A DNA stretch of 64,000 nt from Allorhizobium pseudoryzae. GTDB taxonomy: Bacteria > Pseudomonadota > Alphaproteobacteria > Rhizobiales > Rhizobiaceae. This document shows positions 49,326 to 59,071 of this stretch, one piece after another. The notes under the pieces were generated by a model. The model was not told the DNA's origin, searched no databases, and saw only the letters and a program-made list of their open reading frames with translations. The translations under genes were made by a program, and so were the position numbers. Within the stretch, counting starts at the first letter, position 1; the number at the start of each line of letters is the position of its first letter. The DNA lies in the NCBI RefSeq assembly GCF_011046245.1, contig NZ_CP049241.1, positions 496,001 through 560,000 on the forward strand, given 5' to 3'.

Positions 49326-51409
49326 GAAATCGAGCCCAGAATCTTGATGTCGAGGCCCTTTGCCAGCTCCACATGCGACAGAACGGGGAGAGTCGGGAAG
49401 AGTCGCTCGATGATCATGCGCACATAGGACCTTGTTTCGGGCGATGTGACAAGTACGAAGGGCAGGCCGCGGTCCATGAACTCACGGATAACTTTGCTGG
49501 CCTGTTCGCTGAACTCTTCCAGCGTGCGCGGGTCGATGTCGAATTCCAGGACTTCGCCCTTGCCATCGCGCTTGAGCGCCTGATGGAAGAGAAGGTCCCA
49601 CTTGCTGCCGAGGCGCAGCACGCGCAGCTGGCCATTGTCGGCCAGATCGCCGCACAATTGCTGCGACATGCGCACGCGCACATGCTCGACGATCTGCTCG
49701 GTCTTGCGCACATGCGGTGCCAGTTCGGCAACCGCTTCGAGGATGAGGTGCAGGTTGCGGATCGACACGCGTTCGGCCAGCAGAAGCTTCAGAACGGCCT
49801 GCAGGCCCGAATAGGACATATGCGAGGTGCAGATCTCGTCCGCCAGCTTCTTGTATTCCGGGTCCATCCGGTCGATGAGGATCTTGACGTCCTTGTAGGA
49901 CAGAAGCTGCGGCAGGTTGTTGCGGATGACTTCGCTCAAATGCGTGAGCACGACCGAGACGTTGTCGATCGGGTGGAAACCCTCGCGCTTCAGGTCTTCC
50001 GCAAAGGCTTCCAGAATGGAGACCGCCGGCATGCCGAAGGCGGGTTCGCGGATCTCGTCGCCCGGAATGCTCGGCTTGCGGCCCGAGCCGGTGATGACGA
50101 GAACGTCGCCGACCCGGAGCGAATTGGACGCCACCGTGGTGCCGTGGATGCGGATCTGGTAGGACTTTTCCGGGATCGTGATGTCGTCGGCAACCTTGAT
50201 TTCGGGCACGACAAAACCGTACTGCGTGGCAAACTTCTTGCGCATCTTGCCAACGCGGAAGGCGAGTTCCTGGTGCGCGCCGAGGAGGCGGGTGGAGACC
50301 TGCTTGCCCAGTGCCAGTTCGATCTCGGCCGTCTTGAGCATCGACTTGACGGAATCCTTGTCGGACTCCTTCGTCTGGATCATCTTCTTTTCTTCGGAAT
50401 CCCGGCGCGCCTTGGCCTCGGCCTCGACACGGCGCGGAACGAGCCAGGCACCAAAGGCCATCAGGCCGCCAAGCGCAACGAAGGGAACGAAGGGAAGTCC
50501 GGGCACGAGCGCCAGGATTCCCATCAGGCCTGCCGCAACCGAGAGGGCGCGGGGATAACCGCCGAGCTGGTCCAGAACCGCCTGATCGGCCGTGCCGGCC
50601 GTACCACCGCGGGTGACAAGAAGGCCGGCGGCCAGCGAGACCACCAGGGCGGGAACCTGGGAGACGATACCATCGCCAATCGACAGCTTGACGAAAACAT
50701 CCGCCGCCTCGCCGATCGGCATGCCATGGCGGAACGCACCGATGACGATGCCGCCGAAGATGTTGATGGCCGTGATGATGAGGCCGGCGACCGCATCGCC
50801 GCGCACGAATTTGGACGCACCGTCCATCGACCCGAAGAACATGCTTTCTTCTTCGAGCTCACGGCGGCGGCGCTGCGCCTCCTTTTCGTCGATGATCCCG
50901 GCGGACAGGTCGGCATCGATCGACATCTGCTTGCCGGGAATGGCATCCAGGGTGAAGCGGGCGCCGACTTCAGCGATACGCGTCGCACCCTTGGTGATGA
51001 CGATGAAATTGACCGTGACCAGGATCATGAAGACGATCACACCGATCATGAAATCGCCGGACATCACGAGCGAGGCGAAACCGGCGATCACGCCGCCGGC
51101 CGCATCGTGCCCTTCGTGGCCGTGCGTCAGGATGGTTCTCGTCGTCGCGATGTTCAGCGACAGACGGATCATCGTCGAGATCAGCAGAATGGTCGGAAAG
51201 GACGAAAAGTCGAGCGGCTTCTGGATCCAGAGCGAGACCATCAGGATCAGGACGGAAAACGCAATCGAGAAGGCAAGGCCCATGTCGATCAGGAAGGTCG
51301 GGATCGGCAGGAACAGAATGCACAGAATGCAGACGATGCCGAGCGCGAAGCCAATGTCGCGGCCGTTGGGATTGACCTTGGGAATCGATAATGCCGGTGG
51401 TTGCGCCAT
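49322..51409 (-). CDS. flhA: flagellar export protein FlhA
   Basis: A 695-residue export-gate subunit: about eight membrane helices in the first 330 residues, including FKFPFF-like loop residues [21 protein letters not shown] (FHIPEP signature), then a cytosolic domain (about 345-695) that docks chaperone-cargo complexes. Full length, with fliR overlapping its end and fliQ 121 bases upstream. Confidence 0.97.
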   Translation of the reverse strand: MAQPPALSIPKVNPNGRDIGFALGIVCILCILFLPIPTFLIDMGLAFSIAFSVLILMVSLWIQKPLDFSSFPTILLISTMIRLSLNIATTRTILTHGHEGHDAAGGVIAGFASLVMSGDFMIGVIVFMILVTVNFIVITKGATRIAEVGARFTLDAIPGKQMSIDADLSAGIIDEKEAQRRRRELEEESMFFGSMDGASKFVRGDAVAGLIITAINIFGGIVIGAFRHGMPIGEAADVFVKLSIGDGIVSQVPALVVSLAAGLLVTRGGTAGTADQAVLDQLGGYPRALSVAAGLMGILALVPGLPFVPFVALGGLMAFGAWLVPRRVEAEAKARRDSEEKKMIQTKESDKDSVKSMLKTAEIELALGKQVSTRLLGAHQELAFRVGKMRKKFATQYGFVVPEIKVADDITIPEKSYQIRIHGTTVASNSLRVGDVLVITGSGRKPSIPGDEIREPAFGMPAVSILEAFAEDLKREGFHPIDNVSVVLTHLSEVIRNNLPQLLSYKDVKILIDRMDPEYKKLADEICTSHMSYSGLQAVLKLLLAERVSIRNLHLILEAVAELAPHVRKTEQIVEHVRVRMSQQLCGDLADNGQLRVLRLGSKWDLLFHQALKRDGKGEVLEFDIDPRTLEEFSEQASKVIREFMDRGLPFVLVTSPETRSYVRMIIERLFPTLPVLSHVELAKGLDIKILGSIS

Positions 51410-51530
51410 CAGGTATCCGTCTCTTCATGAGAAGGCGGCATGACGGAGATCATGCCTAGTCGAGGAGACCCTAGAGCGCGAAGCTTGCGCGAGGATGGCA
51501 CGGGCGCGCGATGTCTCCGTTCCGGTCCCG

Positions 51531-51797
51531 CTAGAAGCCGGACTGGACGCGCGAGAACACCAATTGGGCAAACAGATTGATCTGGCTGCCGATGAAGGGA
51601 GCCGTCAATCCGACTGCAAGCAGGATCGAGACGATCTTCGGCACGAAGGTCAGAGTCATTTCCTGAATCTGGGTCAGCGCCTGAAGGAAGGCGATCGCCA
51701 CACCGACGACCATGGCAACGAGAATTGCCGGCCCTGCGGCAATCAGAACCGTCCGCATGGCGGCCTGCATGATTTCCAATGCGTCGGCTTCGTTCAT
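51531..51797 (-). CDS. fliQ: flagellar export protein FliQ
   Basis: An 88-residue protein with two membrane helices (about 17-38 and 50-75; LQALTQIQEMTLTFVPKI between). ATG 51797 has GGAGAGG upstream; the frame extends to 51956 but the extra 53 codons are not FliQ-like. Together with FliR it lines the export gate. Confidence 0.95.
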   Translation of the reverse strand: MNEADALEIMQAAMRTVLIAAGPAILVAMVVGVAIAFLQALTQIQEMTLTFVPKIVSILLAVGLTAPFIGSQINLFAQLVFSRVQSGF

Positions 51798-51861
51798 CAG
51801 CCTCTCCTGCCCCGATTCATTCGGGGTGATTCGACAGGCCCGTTGTACCGGGCCTGCTGGA

Positions 51862-52356
51862 TTACGTCGAGCTTCCGTCGTCTGCAGCAGACGCTGCACT
51901 ATCGGATTTCTCTGTCTCCGACTTTGCCTGGATCTCCTTGTCCGAGACGACAACACCGGCCTGGAGCAGGATCTTGTCGCCGGCTTCCGTCACCGCGATG
52001 ACACCATCCGAGAAGACCTGGACTTCCTTGACCTTGCCGGTCGTCGTGTCGTCCGCGCTCATGATGTACTTGCCGACCGTATCGCCGGCGCGTGTGAGCG
52101 CTTCCGCCTGAAGCATGCTCTTCAGGTGGGTATTGGTCTGGATCGTCTGCTCGACCTGCGAGAACGAAGCAAGCTGCGAGATCTGTTCCGAAGCGTCCAT
52201 CGGATCGGTCGGATCCTGGTTCTTCATCTGGGCGATCAAGAGCTGCAGGAAGTTGTCGTAGTTGATGCTCGCGCTGTTGGCGTCTTTCGAGGACGACGCG
52301 GCATTCGCCCACGGGTTGGAAGAGGCCGTCGTCGCTGCGACCGAATCTACCGCCAC
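51862..52356 (-). CDS. flgD: hook-assembly scaffold FlgD
   Basis: A 164-residue cap protein needed for hook polymerisation. The N-terminal region [18 protein letters not shown] and [15 protein letters not shown] are typical; the C-terminal Ig-like part is reduced, as in other rhizobial FlgD. It overlaps flbT by 10 bases. Confidence 0.92.
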   Translation of the reverse strand: MAVDSVAATTASSNPWANAASSSKDANSASINYDNFLQLLIAQMKNQDPTDPMDASEQISQLASFSQVEQTIQTNTHLKSMLQAEALTRAGDTVGKYIMSADDTTTGKVKEVQVFSDGVIAVTEAGDKILLQAGVVVSDKEIQAKSETEKSDSAASAADDGSST

Positions 52357-52796
52357 GGAGCAATCTCCCGGCGAATCTGCTCGACAGTCGCAGGCGTCAT
52401 TTCCTGGCTGTTGAGGATGCGATCCTCGATCGAGTAGAGACCACGGATCGCCTTCAGAGCGTCGAAGGCGCGACCGCTGACAACCATGGCATCGATCCGC
52501 TTCAGTTCTGCCAGAACTTCCTCGTCCCGGAAGCAGTTCAGCAGCATGGTGATCGACTTGCGGAACATAGACAGCGACTGATCCTTGCCCTCCGGGTTGA
52601 TCAGCATCATCTGAGCGATGAAGTAAAGCTGACGGAGCGGCGTCGTCGCGTCCTCCAACTGGAGAACATGGTTTTCGAGCAGGAAGGTCACGTCATTGAG
52701 GAATTCGAGCGCCACCTTACGGTCGACGCGCAGAACGGCCCCGTTGATGAAGATCCTTTCGCCCGATTTCAGCGAGATGCGCAGCGTACTTTTCAT
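52347..52796 (-). CDS. flbT: flagellin mRNA regulator FlbT
   Basis: A 149-residue protein of a family confined to alphaproteobacteria, acting after transcription on flagellin mRNA (destabilising in Caulobacter, varied in rhizobia). The start [19 protein letters not shown] is diagnostic. It overlaps flaF by four bases and flgD by ten, so translation is coupled. Confidence 0.93.
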   Translation of the reverse strand: MKSTLRISLKSGERIFINGAVLRVDRKVALEFLNDVTFLLENHVLQLEDATTPLRQLYFIAQMMLINPEGKDQSLSMFRKSITMLLNCFRDEEVLAELKRIDAMVVSGRAFDALKAIRGLYSIEDRILNSQEMTPATVEQIRREIAPWR

Positions 52797-53140
52797 TTAA
52801 GTCCATCCCTGATGATGGTGGTCACGTCGATAATGCCTTGGAAATTGTCGGACTGGCGCCGTCTGATCTGCTCGCATTCCTTCAAGATCCAGATTGCGAT
52901 CGAAATCAGATTGGCACGCAGGTCGGCGTTCAACTCGTTTTCTGGCTGCCTCAGATCCTCAATGAACCTGATCCAGACACGTCGTGTGTAAAACAGAGCC
53001 TCGATGGAGGCGCGGGAGTATCGGCTCTCTTCCCGCGCAGCCTTCAATAGTTCGATGGAGCGATCCAACGCCTGCCGTTCTCGGGTTTTGGCGTCGGCGA
53101 CGTCATCCTCCATGATCTCGGCATATGAAAATTGGTACAT
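52793..53140 (-). CDS. flaF: flagellin synthesis regulator FlaF
   Basis: A 115-residue helical protein, the usual partner of FlbT with which it balances flagellin translation. Recognised by its opening [19 protein letters not shown] and [17 protein letters not shown]. Confidence 0.92.
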   Translation of the reverse strand: MYQFSYAEIMEDDVADAKTRERQALDRSIELLKAAREESRYSRASIEALFYTRRVWIRFIEDLRQPENELNADLRANLISIAIWILKECEQIRRRQSDNFQGIIDVTTIIRDGLK

Positions 53141-53177
53141 TCATGTATCCTTCATTTTCACCGACTCCCTTTGATCA

Positions 53178-54260
53178 TCAAAGGTAGTTTATGAGACTCA
53201 ACTTCTGTATTCGCGAGGTCAGCGTGTAGGCCGCTTCCAGAAGCGACTGGAGTTCGGTGACCCTTGTTGCTGCTTCGTATGAATCGACCGATTGCAGATC
53301 GCTCACACTGTTTTCGATGATCGTCTTCTGCGTCTCCAGGCTGTCTGTCGCCTTGGAGATGCGCTCGCTCGACAGACCCAGCTGGCTGCGCTGAGTAGAG
53401 ACGCCCGCCGAAGCGCGACCGAGAGCGGCCTGGGCGCTGTCGACGATTGCCGAACGGGTCTGATCCGTTGCCGAGGGCAGGAATTCGATGGTCACGATGG
53501 CGCCGAACATGAAGTTGCGGAAGCCGGAGTCATTTGCGTTCACCGAACTGACGATCGTCTCGCTCGGGGTGATGCGCGTCGTCATGTTCGAATCGGAGGC
53601 GCTGGAGACGAAGGTCTTCCAGAAATCCTCGCCCGCCAGACCGGTGTGAGGGGGATCGGTCAACGGCGTTTCACCGGTAAACTTCTTCTGCAGATCCTCC
53701 AGGAACGTCTGCATCTCGGTCTTGGTCATGTCGGCTTTGGACGCGATGCCGTTATCCGAGAGATACTGGTTGAGTTCCAGATCCACCGCCGCCTTGAACG
53801 TCGAACCGTCGTCCGTGTAGGAGGTCAGCGGCTTGATGTCGGTATTGGTGCCGGCGAAGATATACTCCCCGGCAGCTGAGGCATTTCCGGCTGCCGTGAA
53901 GGCGTCGAGGGCCGATGTCATGGTCAAGACCACTTCGTTGACCGTCGATTCGGTATTGCCAAGGCCCGTCAGAAGTCCGGAGGCCGTGGTGACCTGGTCC
54001 GCCATGTTGCTGAGGGCACCCTCGGACGAATCGATGCGCGTCTTGGCCAGCGAATTGGATGCCTGAAGGCTTTCGATACGAAGCAGGTCGCGCGTCAGAT
54101 CCAGGCTGCGGGTGGTCGAGGAACCGAGCGCCACACCCATATCGGCGTGAACACCGGTCGACACTTCCTGATTGGCATCGACAAGCTCCTTCTGGGCCTT
54201 CGCCATGGTCTGGGCCAGGCTGCTCTGGATGCCAATATTGGAGCTGAATGACGTTTTCAT
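53178..54260 (-). CDS. flgL: hook-filament junction protein FlgL
   Basis: A 360-residue flagellin-like junction protein. The N-terminal and C-terminal helices (LAQTMAKAQKELVDANQEV; ATRVTELQSLLEAAYTLTS) flank a variable middle. It lies 5 bases after flgK. Confidence 0.92.
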   Translation of the reverse strand: MKTSFSSNIGIQSSLAQTMAKAQKELVDANQEVSTGVHADMGVALGSSTTRSLDLTRDLLRIESLQASNSLAKTRIDSSEGALSNMADQVTTASGLLTGLGNTESTVNEVVLTMTSALDAFTAAGNASAAGEYIFAGTNTDIKPLTSYTDDGSTFKAAVDLELNQYLSDNGIASKADMTKTEMQTFLEDLQKKFTGETPLTDPPHTGLAGEDFWKTFVSSASDSNMTTRITPSETIVSSVNANDSGFRNFMFGAIVTIEFLPSATDQTRSAIVDSAQAALGRASAGVSTQRSQLGLSSERISKATDSLETQKTIIENSVSDLQSVDSYEAATRVTELQSLLEAAYTLTSRIQKLSLINYL

Positions 54261-54265
54261 AACAC

Positions 54266-55717
54266 TTAGCCTACCGTATCGAGAAGCGTCTTGATCATCT
54301 CATCGACTGCGTTCAGCAGCTTCGTTCCGGCCTTGTACGACTGCTCCACTTCGAGAAGCAGGGACAGTTCCTCATCAAGACTGACTGCCGTTGCATTAGA
54401 ATACGCTTCGCTTGTGCGAGACATGAGCGCCGTCTTGGTTTCGTCTGCTTTTGTCGCGGAACTACGGATTGTCTCAAACCAGCCGATCGAAGCTGCCGAA
54501 AAATTCAGGATCGACTGGGAGCCCCCGATGTTGGTTTCCGGGGGATAAGTACGCGTATCGTTGAACTTCGCCGCATAGGCATCGAGCAGAGCCGAATAGC
54601 CGCTTTCGCCCGTGGTGTTGGACGCATAGCTCGGACCGTTGATCCCGCCGTCACGGACAAGCGTCGGATCGCCATTCGGAGGGATAACCTTCGAATTGAC
54701 AGAAATTCGGTAGGCAAGGTTGTCGATTGTGACGATCGAGCCCGTGGTCGATTCTTTATCGATAAACAGACCCGTGGCGGTCGTGGAAGCCGAAGTGTCG
54801 GTTTCCTGAAACATCTCGATCAGCGACTTGGCCATCTCGTCGAGCTGGCGCTGATAGGTCGGGGCGATATCGTCGCGGATCTGCAAAAGAGCCTGCAGCG
54901 AACCGCTTGCGGTGGTGTCGCCTCCCTTGCCGGCCGACAGGGCGACACCATCGACAAGAATGGGCTTGCCCGAAACGGACGCATCATAGGTCGTGGTCGA
55001 TTCGAATGTGACCTTGCGAGCCACCGTTTCGAACAGGGTGGTGCCGTCCATCGTATAAAGCGCCATGTCGCCGTTATCGCGCGACCAGGTATAAACACCA
55101 ACGATATCCGAAATCTTCTTCAGCAGCGCATCGCGTTCATCGAGCGCGGAATTGGCATCCTTTCCGGTTGCAATTGCCGTGACCACTTCGTTGTTCTTGG
55201 ACTCGAACTGCGAGAGCAGGCTGTTGAGATCAGAAACCTGCTCATTGATCGTCTTGTCGGCATCCGCGCGAATCGCCTGCAGACCCTTGGAGGTCGTGTT
55301 GAGCGAGTTCGCCAGATCCTGCGCTGCGGAAACCGTGCCGGAGGCGAGCGTGGTATCGCTCGGCTTGGCCGCATAGGATTCCAGCGAGCTGTAGAAACTG
55401 GTCAGATAAGTATTCGGGGCCAGTCCGTAATTGTTGCCGCCAAGCAGGTTGGCCATCTGGTCGGTCAGGCCATCGACCAGCGTTTGCTGCGCGCTGGCCT
55501 GAGACCGGCTTTCCAGTGATTGGCGGAACAGTGCCGCATTCTCTTCGCGGTAGACGGACCCGACGCGCGCGCCGGTTTCCGTCGATACGATCATCACGGT
55601 ACGCTTGTTGTAATCGGCGTTCTGCGTATTGGAAATGTTCGTTCCCAGCACGGCCGTTTGACGGGACGTGTTGTTGAAGATCGCCTGAGCTGTTGACCGT
55701 GCTGTAGAAAGCGACAT
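54266..55717 (-). CDS. flgK: hook-associated protein FlgK
   Basis: A 483-residue HAP1. The opening LSTARSTAQAIFNNTSRQT and the later VSLDEELSLLLEVEQSYKA are the conserved ends that form the D0 core. Follows flgE by 29 bases; joins hook to filament with FlgL. Confidence 0.95.
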   Translation of the reverse strand: MSLSTARSTAQAIFNNTSRQTAVLGTNISNTQNADYNKRTVMIVSTETGARVGSVYREENAALFRQSLESRSQASAQQTLVDGLTDQMANLLGGNNYGLAPNTYLTSFYSSLESYAAKPSDTTLASGTVSAAQDLANSLNTTSKGLQAIRADADKTINEQVSDLNSLLSQFESKNNEVVTAIATGKDANSALDERDALLKKISDIVGVYTWSRDNGDMALYTMDGTTLFETVARKVTFESTTTYDASVSGKPILVDGVALSAGKGGDTTASGSLQALLQIRDDIAPTYQRQLDEMAKSLIEMFQETDTSASTTATGLFIDKESTTGSIVTIDNLAYRISVNSKVIPPNGDPTLVRDGGINGPSYASNTTGESGYSALLDAYAAKFNDTRTYPPETNIGGSQSILNFSAASIGWFETIRSSATKADETKTALMSRTSEAYSNATAVSLDEELSLLLEVEQSYKAGTKLLNAVDEMIKTLLDTVG

Positions 55718-55746
55718 TAGCTTACCTTTGTTACGCTACGAAGCGA

Positions 55747-57318
55747 TTACCGCTTGAGGTTCACGAGGGTTTCCAAAAGTTCCGAACCGGTCTGGAAAAC
55801 CTTCGAGTTGGCCGTGTAATTGCGTTGCGACTCGATCATCGCCGTCAGTTCCTCGGCAATATCGACGTTGGAATCTTCGAGCGTGTTGGAGAGGATCTGG
55901 CCGTAGCCGGAGTTGCCGGCATACCCCATCACCACAACGCCGGAATCCTGGCTCTGCGAGTAAACGTTGCCGGCGAGCGGCGTGAGGTTGTTCGGGCTCT
56001 GGACGTTGGCCACAGCGATACGGTAGGTCGGAACCGACTGACCGTTCTTGTAGAGGATGGACACGATGCCATCCTTGCTGATCTCGACCTTGTCGACTGC
56101 CGAGGCACCCTTGCCGTTGACGTCGCCGGTGATCGAATAGTCGGAACCGAGTTCGGTCAGCGCGCCGATATCGATCGTCAGACCGTTGAGGGTCGCGCCA
56201 TCAATGGTCTGCTGTGTCGTGGTGACGGACGTCGGCGTGGTCAGTTTACCCGTTCCGTCGAAGGTCAGTTCATAAGCGTTGCCGTTACCATCGGACTGAG
56301 CCGCAACCGAACTGACGCCCGTACCTTCGGCAATGGCCGAGAAGTCGATGGTCAGAGGGTCAAGCGTGCCCTTGGTCGTGGTATTGGCCGCGGTCGTGAG
56401 CGTGGTCGGCGTGGACGTGAGAGCGCCGGTGGTCGGGTCGAAGGTCAGGCCAGCCTGCGTACCCAGCGAGGTGCTGTCTTCCAGGACTTCAAGGTCCCAG
56501 GTATTGGCTGTTGCCGTCTTCGTATAATTGTAGGTCAGCGTATGGGACGACCCATCCGGCCCATAGGCGATCGACTTGGTGGTCACCACGTCGCCGACAG
56601 CAGCGCCGCTGTAGAGATTGCCGGTTGCCGTGCCATTGGCCGATGCAACGGGTGTCTTGCCGGTGACAGAGGTCCCGTCATACTGGATGTCGAGGGTCCA
56701 GGTGTTCTGTGCCGTCTTCGTGTAGACATAATTCAGCAGACGCGAATTGCCCTTGCTGTCATAGGCCACGACGGAGGATGACTTGGTATAACCAACATCC
56801 TCGTTTTCCGGCAGGTTACCCTTGACGGTGCCGCTGGTTGATGGCGTTGCCTGCAACCCACCGCCGGTGACGTTGACCTCTTGCAGACCCTCAAAACCGT
56901 TAATGACGATCGTTGGGTCGACATTCTCTTCGTAGGGGTAGCCCATCAGGGTGAAGCCGGCCGCATTCTGCAGGCTGCCGTCGGACTGAACCTCGAAATT
57001 GCCGGAACGGGTCAGGTATTCCCTACCATCGGCGCCGGTCACGATGAAAAAGCCCGAGCCGTTGATGGCCAGATCGGTTGCTGAGGTTGTGTAGCTGAAC
57101 GAACCCTGATCGTTGATCGAGTAGCGAACATTCGTTTCGACGCCGCCCGAATTGTAGGAACCGCCGGAGGAGGGCAGAAGCATCGATGAAAATTCCGTCG
57201 ATGCCTTCTTGTAACCAACCGTGCTGGAGTTGGCGATGTTATCACCAACGGTGCCGAGACGGTTGGCCTGTGCGTTCATACCGGACACACCCGTCCGCAT
57301 CGTTCCGTAAAGGCTCAT
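55747..57318 (-). CDS. flgE: flagellar hook protein FlgE, enlarged
   Basis: A 523-residue hook protein, longer than the roughly 400 residues usual in rhizobia. Ends are standard (SLYGTMRTGVSGMNAQANR; AEELTAMIESQRNYTANSK). The extra length is in the outer D2-type part: residues about 163-218 and 229-285 are similar (YDSKG..YVYTKTAQNTWTLD against YGPDG..YNYTKTATANTWDLE), and 291-329 resembles 351-387 (LTFDPTTGALTS / LTFDGTGKLTT). This looks like internal duplication. The promoter probably lies between it and the rem terminator. Confidence 0.93.
   Translation of the reverse strand: MSLYGTMRTGVSGMNAQANRLGTVGDNIANSSTVGYKKASTEFSSMLLPSSGGSYNSGGVETNVRYSINDQGSFSYTTSATDLAINGSGFFIVTGADGREYLTRSGNFEVQSDGSLQNAAGFTLMGYPYEENVDPTIVINGFEGLQEVNVTGGGLQATPSTSGTVKGNLPENEDVGYTKSSSVVAYDSKGNSRLLNYVYTKTAQNTWTLDIQYDGTSVTGKTPVASANGTATGNLYSGAAVGDVVTTKSIAYGPDGSSHTLTYNYTKTATANTWDLEVLEDSTSLGTQAGLTFDPTTGALTSTPTTLTTAANTTTKGTLDPLTIDFSAIAEGTGVSSVAAQSDGNGNAYELTFDGTGKLTTPTSVTTTQQTIDGATLNGLTIDIGALTELGSDYSITGDVNGKGASAVDKVEISKDGIVSILYKNGQSVPTYRIAVANVQSPNNLTPLAGNVYSQSQDSGVVVMGYAGNSGYGQILSNTLEDSNVDIAEELTAMIESQRNYTANSKVFQTGSELLETLVNLKR
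56464..56832 (-). repeat. internal duplication within flgE
   Basis: Codons 163-218 (56832-56665) and 229-285 (56634-56464) encode two related segments of about 56 residues with matching GNL, YDSKG/YGPDG and NTW positions. Protein-level similarity is plain while the DNA has diverged. Confidence 0.65.
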
Positions 57319-57436
57319 ATCAAATCCCCGTTTTGCCTATGAGACGACACTAGAGGACGGGCCTTGCGTGAAGCTGTCTGGTAAGGCCGTCTCGATGGGC
57401 AATCCGATAGCGACGATCGACACTCGGTCATCAAAC

Positions 57437-57476
57437 AAAATACAACCCCGGAAACCTGCGTCGATTTCCGGGGTTG
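57437..57476 (-). terminator. intrinsic terminator of rem
   Basis: On the minus strand CAACCCCGGAAA and its complement form a perfect 12-bp stem with a ten-base loop, followed by TATTTTGTTT. It lies 50 bases after the rem stop and insulates flgE. Confidence 0.9.
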
Positions 57477-57526
57477 AATCTGACTAATAGTTGCTGAAGA
57501 TGAGCAACGCCGCGGCGTTACCTGTC

Positions 57527-58198
57527 TCAATTCCAGTCGATGCAGTAGCCAAGGAAGCGTTTGGAATCGATCGGATCGAAATCCAGCTTCTTGCGCAGCT
57601 TTTTGCGAAGCTTGCTGATGTGGCTTTCCACGACGTTTTCTTCGACCTCGTCGTCGAAGATGCCATAGATGGCATTGAAGATCTGGGTCTTCGAGACGCG
57701 ACGTCCACGATTGGCGACCAGATATTCCAGGATCCGGCGTTCACGACGCGGAAGCGGGAAGATATCGCCATTGATCTCGGGATCGCGACCGTCGTCGAAG
57801 ACGCGGATCGGGCCGATGTCCGTGTAGTTCGTCAGCGCCTTGATCCGCCGGCGGATTGCTGCCGCGCGGGCAAGAATCTCCCGGGGATGGACCGGCTTGC
57901 GAACCACATCATCGACGCCGCTGTCGAACAGTGCGAGCGTCGCCTCGAGCGACGGCTGGTCACTGACCGCAATGACAGGTGCCGAGGTGCGATCACGGAT
58001 CGCACGCGGGAGCTCCAGGGAGCGTTCCGTCTGCCCGATCAGAAATGCTTCCACAGCGGCAATGTCCGTATCCGCCGCTGTGTTGACCCATTCTCCGAAT
58101 TCCTTCGGATCAAATCCTGTTGAAGGAACGCCTTCGCGCCCAAATAGTGAGGTGTAACCCTCTTTAACGAGCTCACGCTCATCAACCACTACGATCAT
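57527..58198 (-). CDS. rem: motility activator Rem (OmpR-like, degenerate receiver)
   Basis: A 223-residue regulator with a CheY-like N-terminus and an OmpR-type winged helix (about 130-220, [34 protein letters not shown]). The phosphorylated Asp of a normal receiver is replaced by Glu50 ([10 protein letters not shown]), so it likely works without phosphorylation. In Sinorhizobium, Rem is made under VisNR control and switches on the later flagellar genes. Followed by a strong terminator; 282 bases upstream are free for its promoter. Confidence 0.92.
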   Translation of the reverse strand: MIVVVDERELVKEGYTSLFGREGVPSTGFDPKEFGEWVNTAADTDIAAVEAFLIGQTERSLELPRAIRDRTSAPVIAVSDQPSLEATLALFDSGVDDVVRKPVHPREILARAAAIRRRIKALTNYTDIGPIRVFDDGRDPEINGDIFPLPRRERRILEYLVANRGRRVSKTQIFNAIYGIFDDEVEENVVESHISKLRKKLRKKLDFDPIDSKRFLGYCIDWN

Positions 58199-58480
58199 TC
58201 GTCCGCCTCCGAATCAGTGTGGTGCCTCGATGCACTATGGGTACGAATCGGAGGAGTCATGGACAACTCTACAAAATTAACCATGGCTTTTAATAGTTGA
58301 TTAAGGATTGGGGCGCGATTTGCCCTACATCTTGTGCCACATCATCCTTTTCCACACCATTTTGCGGTGGAAAAGTTAACAAGACCTTTTTGCGCCCTTG
58401 CTTTGCCATGTTTTGGACAAATCAGCAACGCATCGAACACCCGTCGAAAATCGGGCGAATGCAACATATTCATAGTTGCA

Positions 58481-59071
58481 TTACCGGCAGAATTGTTGGG
58501 CGGTGGGGGTCCAGTTACCATACCCGGTGGCGACCAGATTGGCGATCACGCGGCAGACATAGCGCTTCTGGGCGGGATCGTTGTTGGGTCCGGCGTGGTA
58601 TCTGGCTACCGCCATCGTCCAGGTTTCATGCCTGTCGTGAAGGTTGCGCAGGAAGCGTGCCGCATACTCCACATTGCGTTTTGGATTGAGCATCTCCTCC
58701 ACGGACGAAAAATTCTCGCCGTGGAAGTACTGGTTGATCTGCATGCAGCCCACATCGATCAGCGTCTTTCCCTGGCGACGCGCCTCCGCAAAGGCCTCAA
58801 GCGCCTGGGAAGACGTCTCGGGGAAAAGCGCCTTGCCCTCCACATTCAAGGCCCAGGGATAGAGACTACCCTTGCGGCCGGTTTCCGTCAGTCCGACCGA
58901 ATACAAAATCCCCTCCGGAATTCCGTATTTCGAGGCGGCCGCCTGGATCTCCCGTTCACAGGCTCCGTCCGCAGTCGCCCATGCCTCAGAGATAGATGTC
59001 AGAAGTCCCGCCAGCACCGCCAGAGGAATGAGACCGTGTTTCAGTCCCCGCTTCTGTTTCATTCGATCCAT
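58481..59071 (-). CDS. periplasmic lytic transglycosylase of the flagellar cluster
   Basis: A 196-residue enzyme with a signal peptide (about 1-32, ending EAWA-T) and an SLT domain. Catalytic Glu63 is in SVGLTETGRKGS, and DVGCMQINQYFHG and VARYHAGPNN complete the family pattern. It probably opens peptidoglycan for the rod, replacing the missing muramidase half of FlgJ. Its first 86 bases lie within the end of motD in another frame; ATG 59062 is an alternative start. Confidence 0.9.
   Translation of the reverse strand: MDRMKQKRGLKHGLIPLAVLAGLLTSISEAWATADGACEREIQAAASKYGIPEGILYSVGLTETGRKGSLYPWALNVEGKALFPETSSQALEAFAEARRQGKTLIDVGCMQINQYFHGENFSSVEEMLNPKRNVEYAARFLRNLHDRHETWTMAVARYHAGPNNDPAQKRYVCRVIANLVATGYGNWTPTAQQFCR

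Noticed and set aside
49373..51391. 672-codon plus-strand frame opposite flhA
   Set aside because: Antisense shadow of a fully conserved export gene in high-GC DNA.
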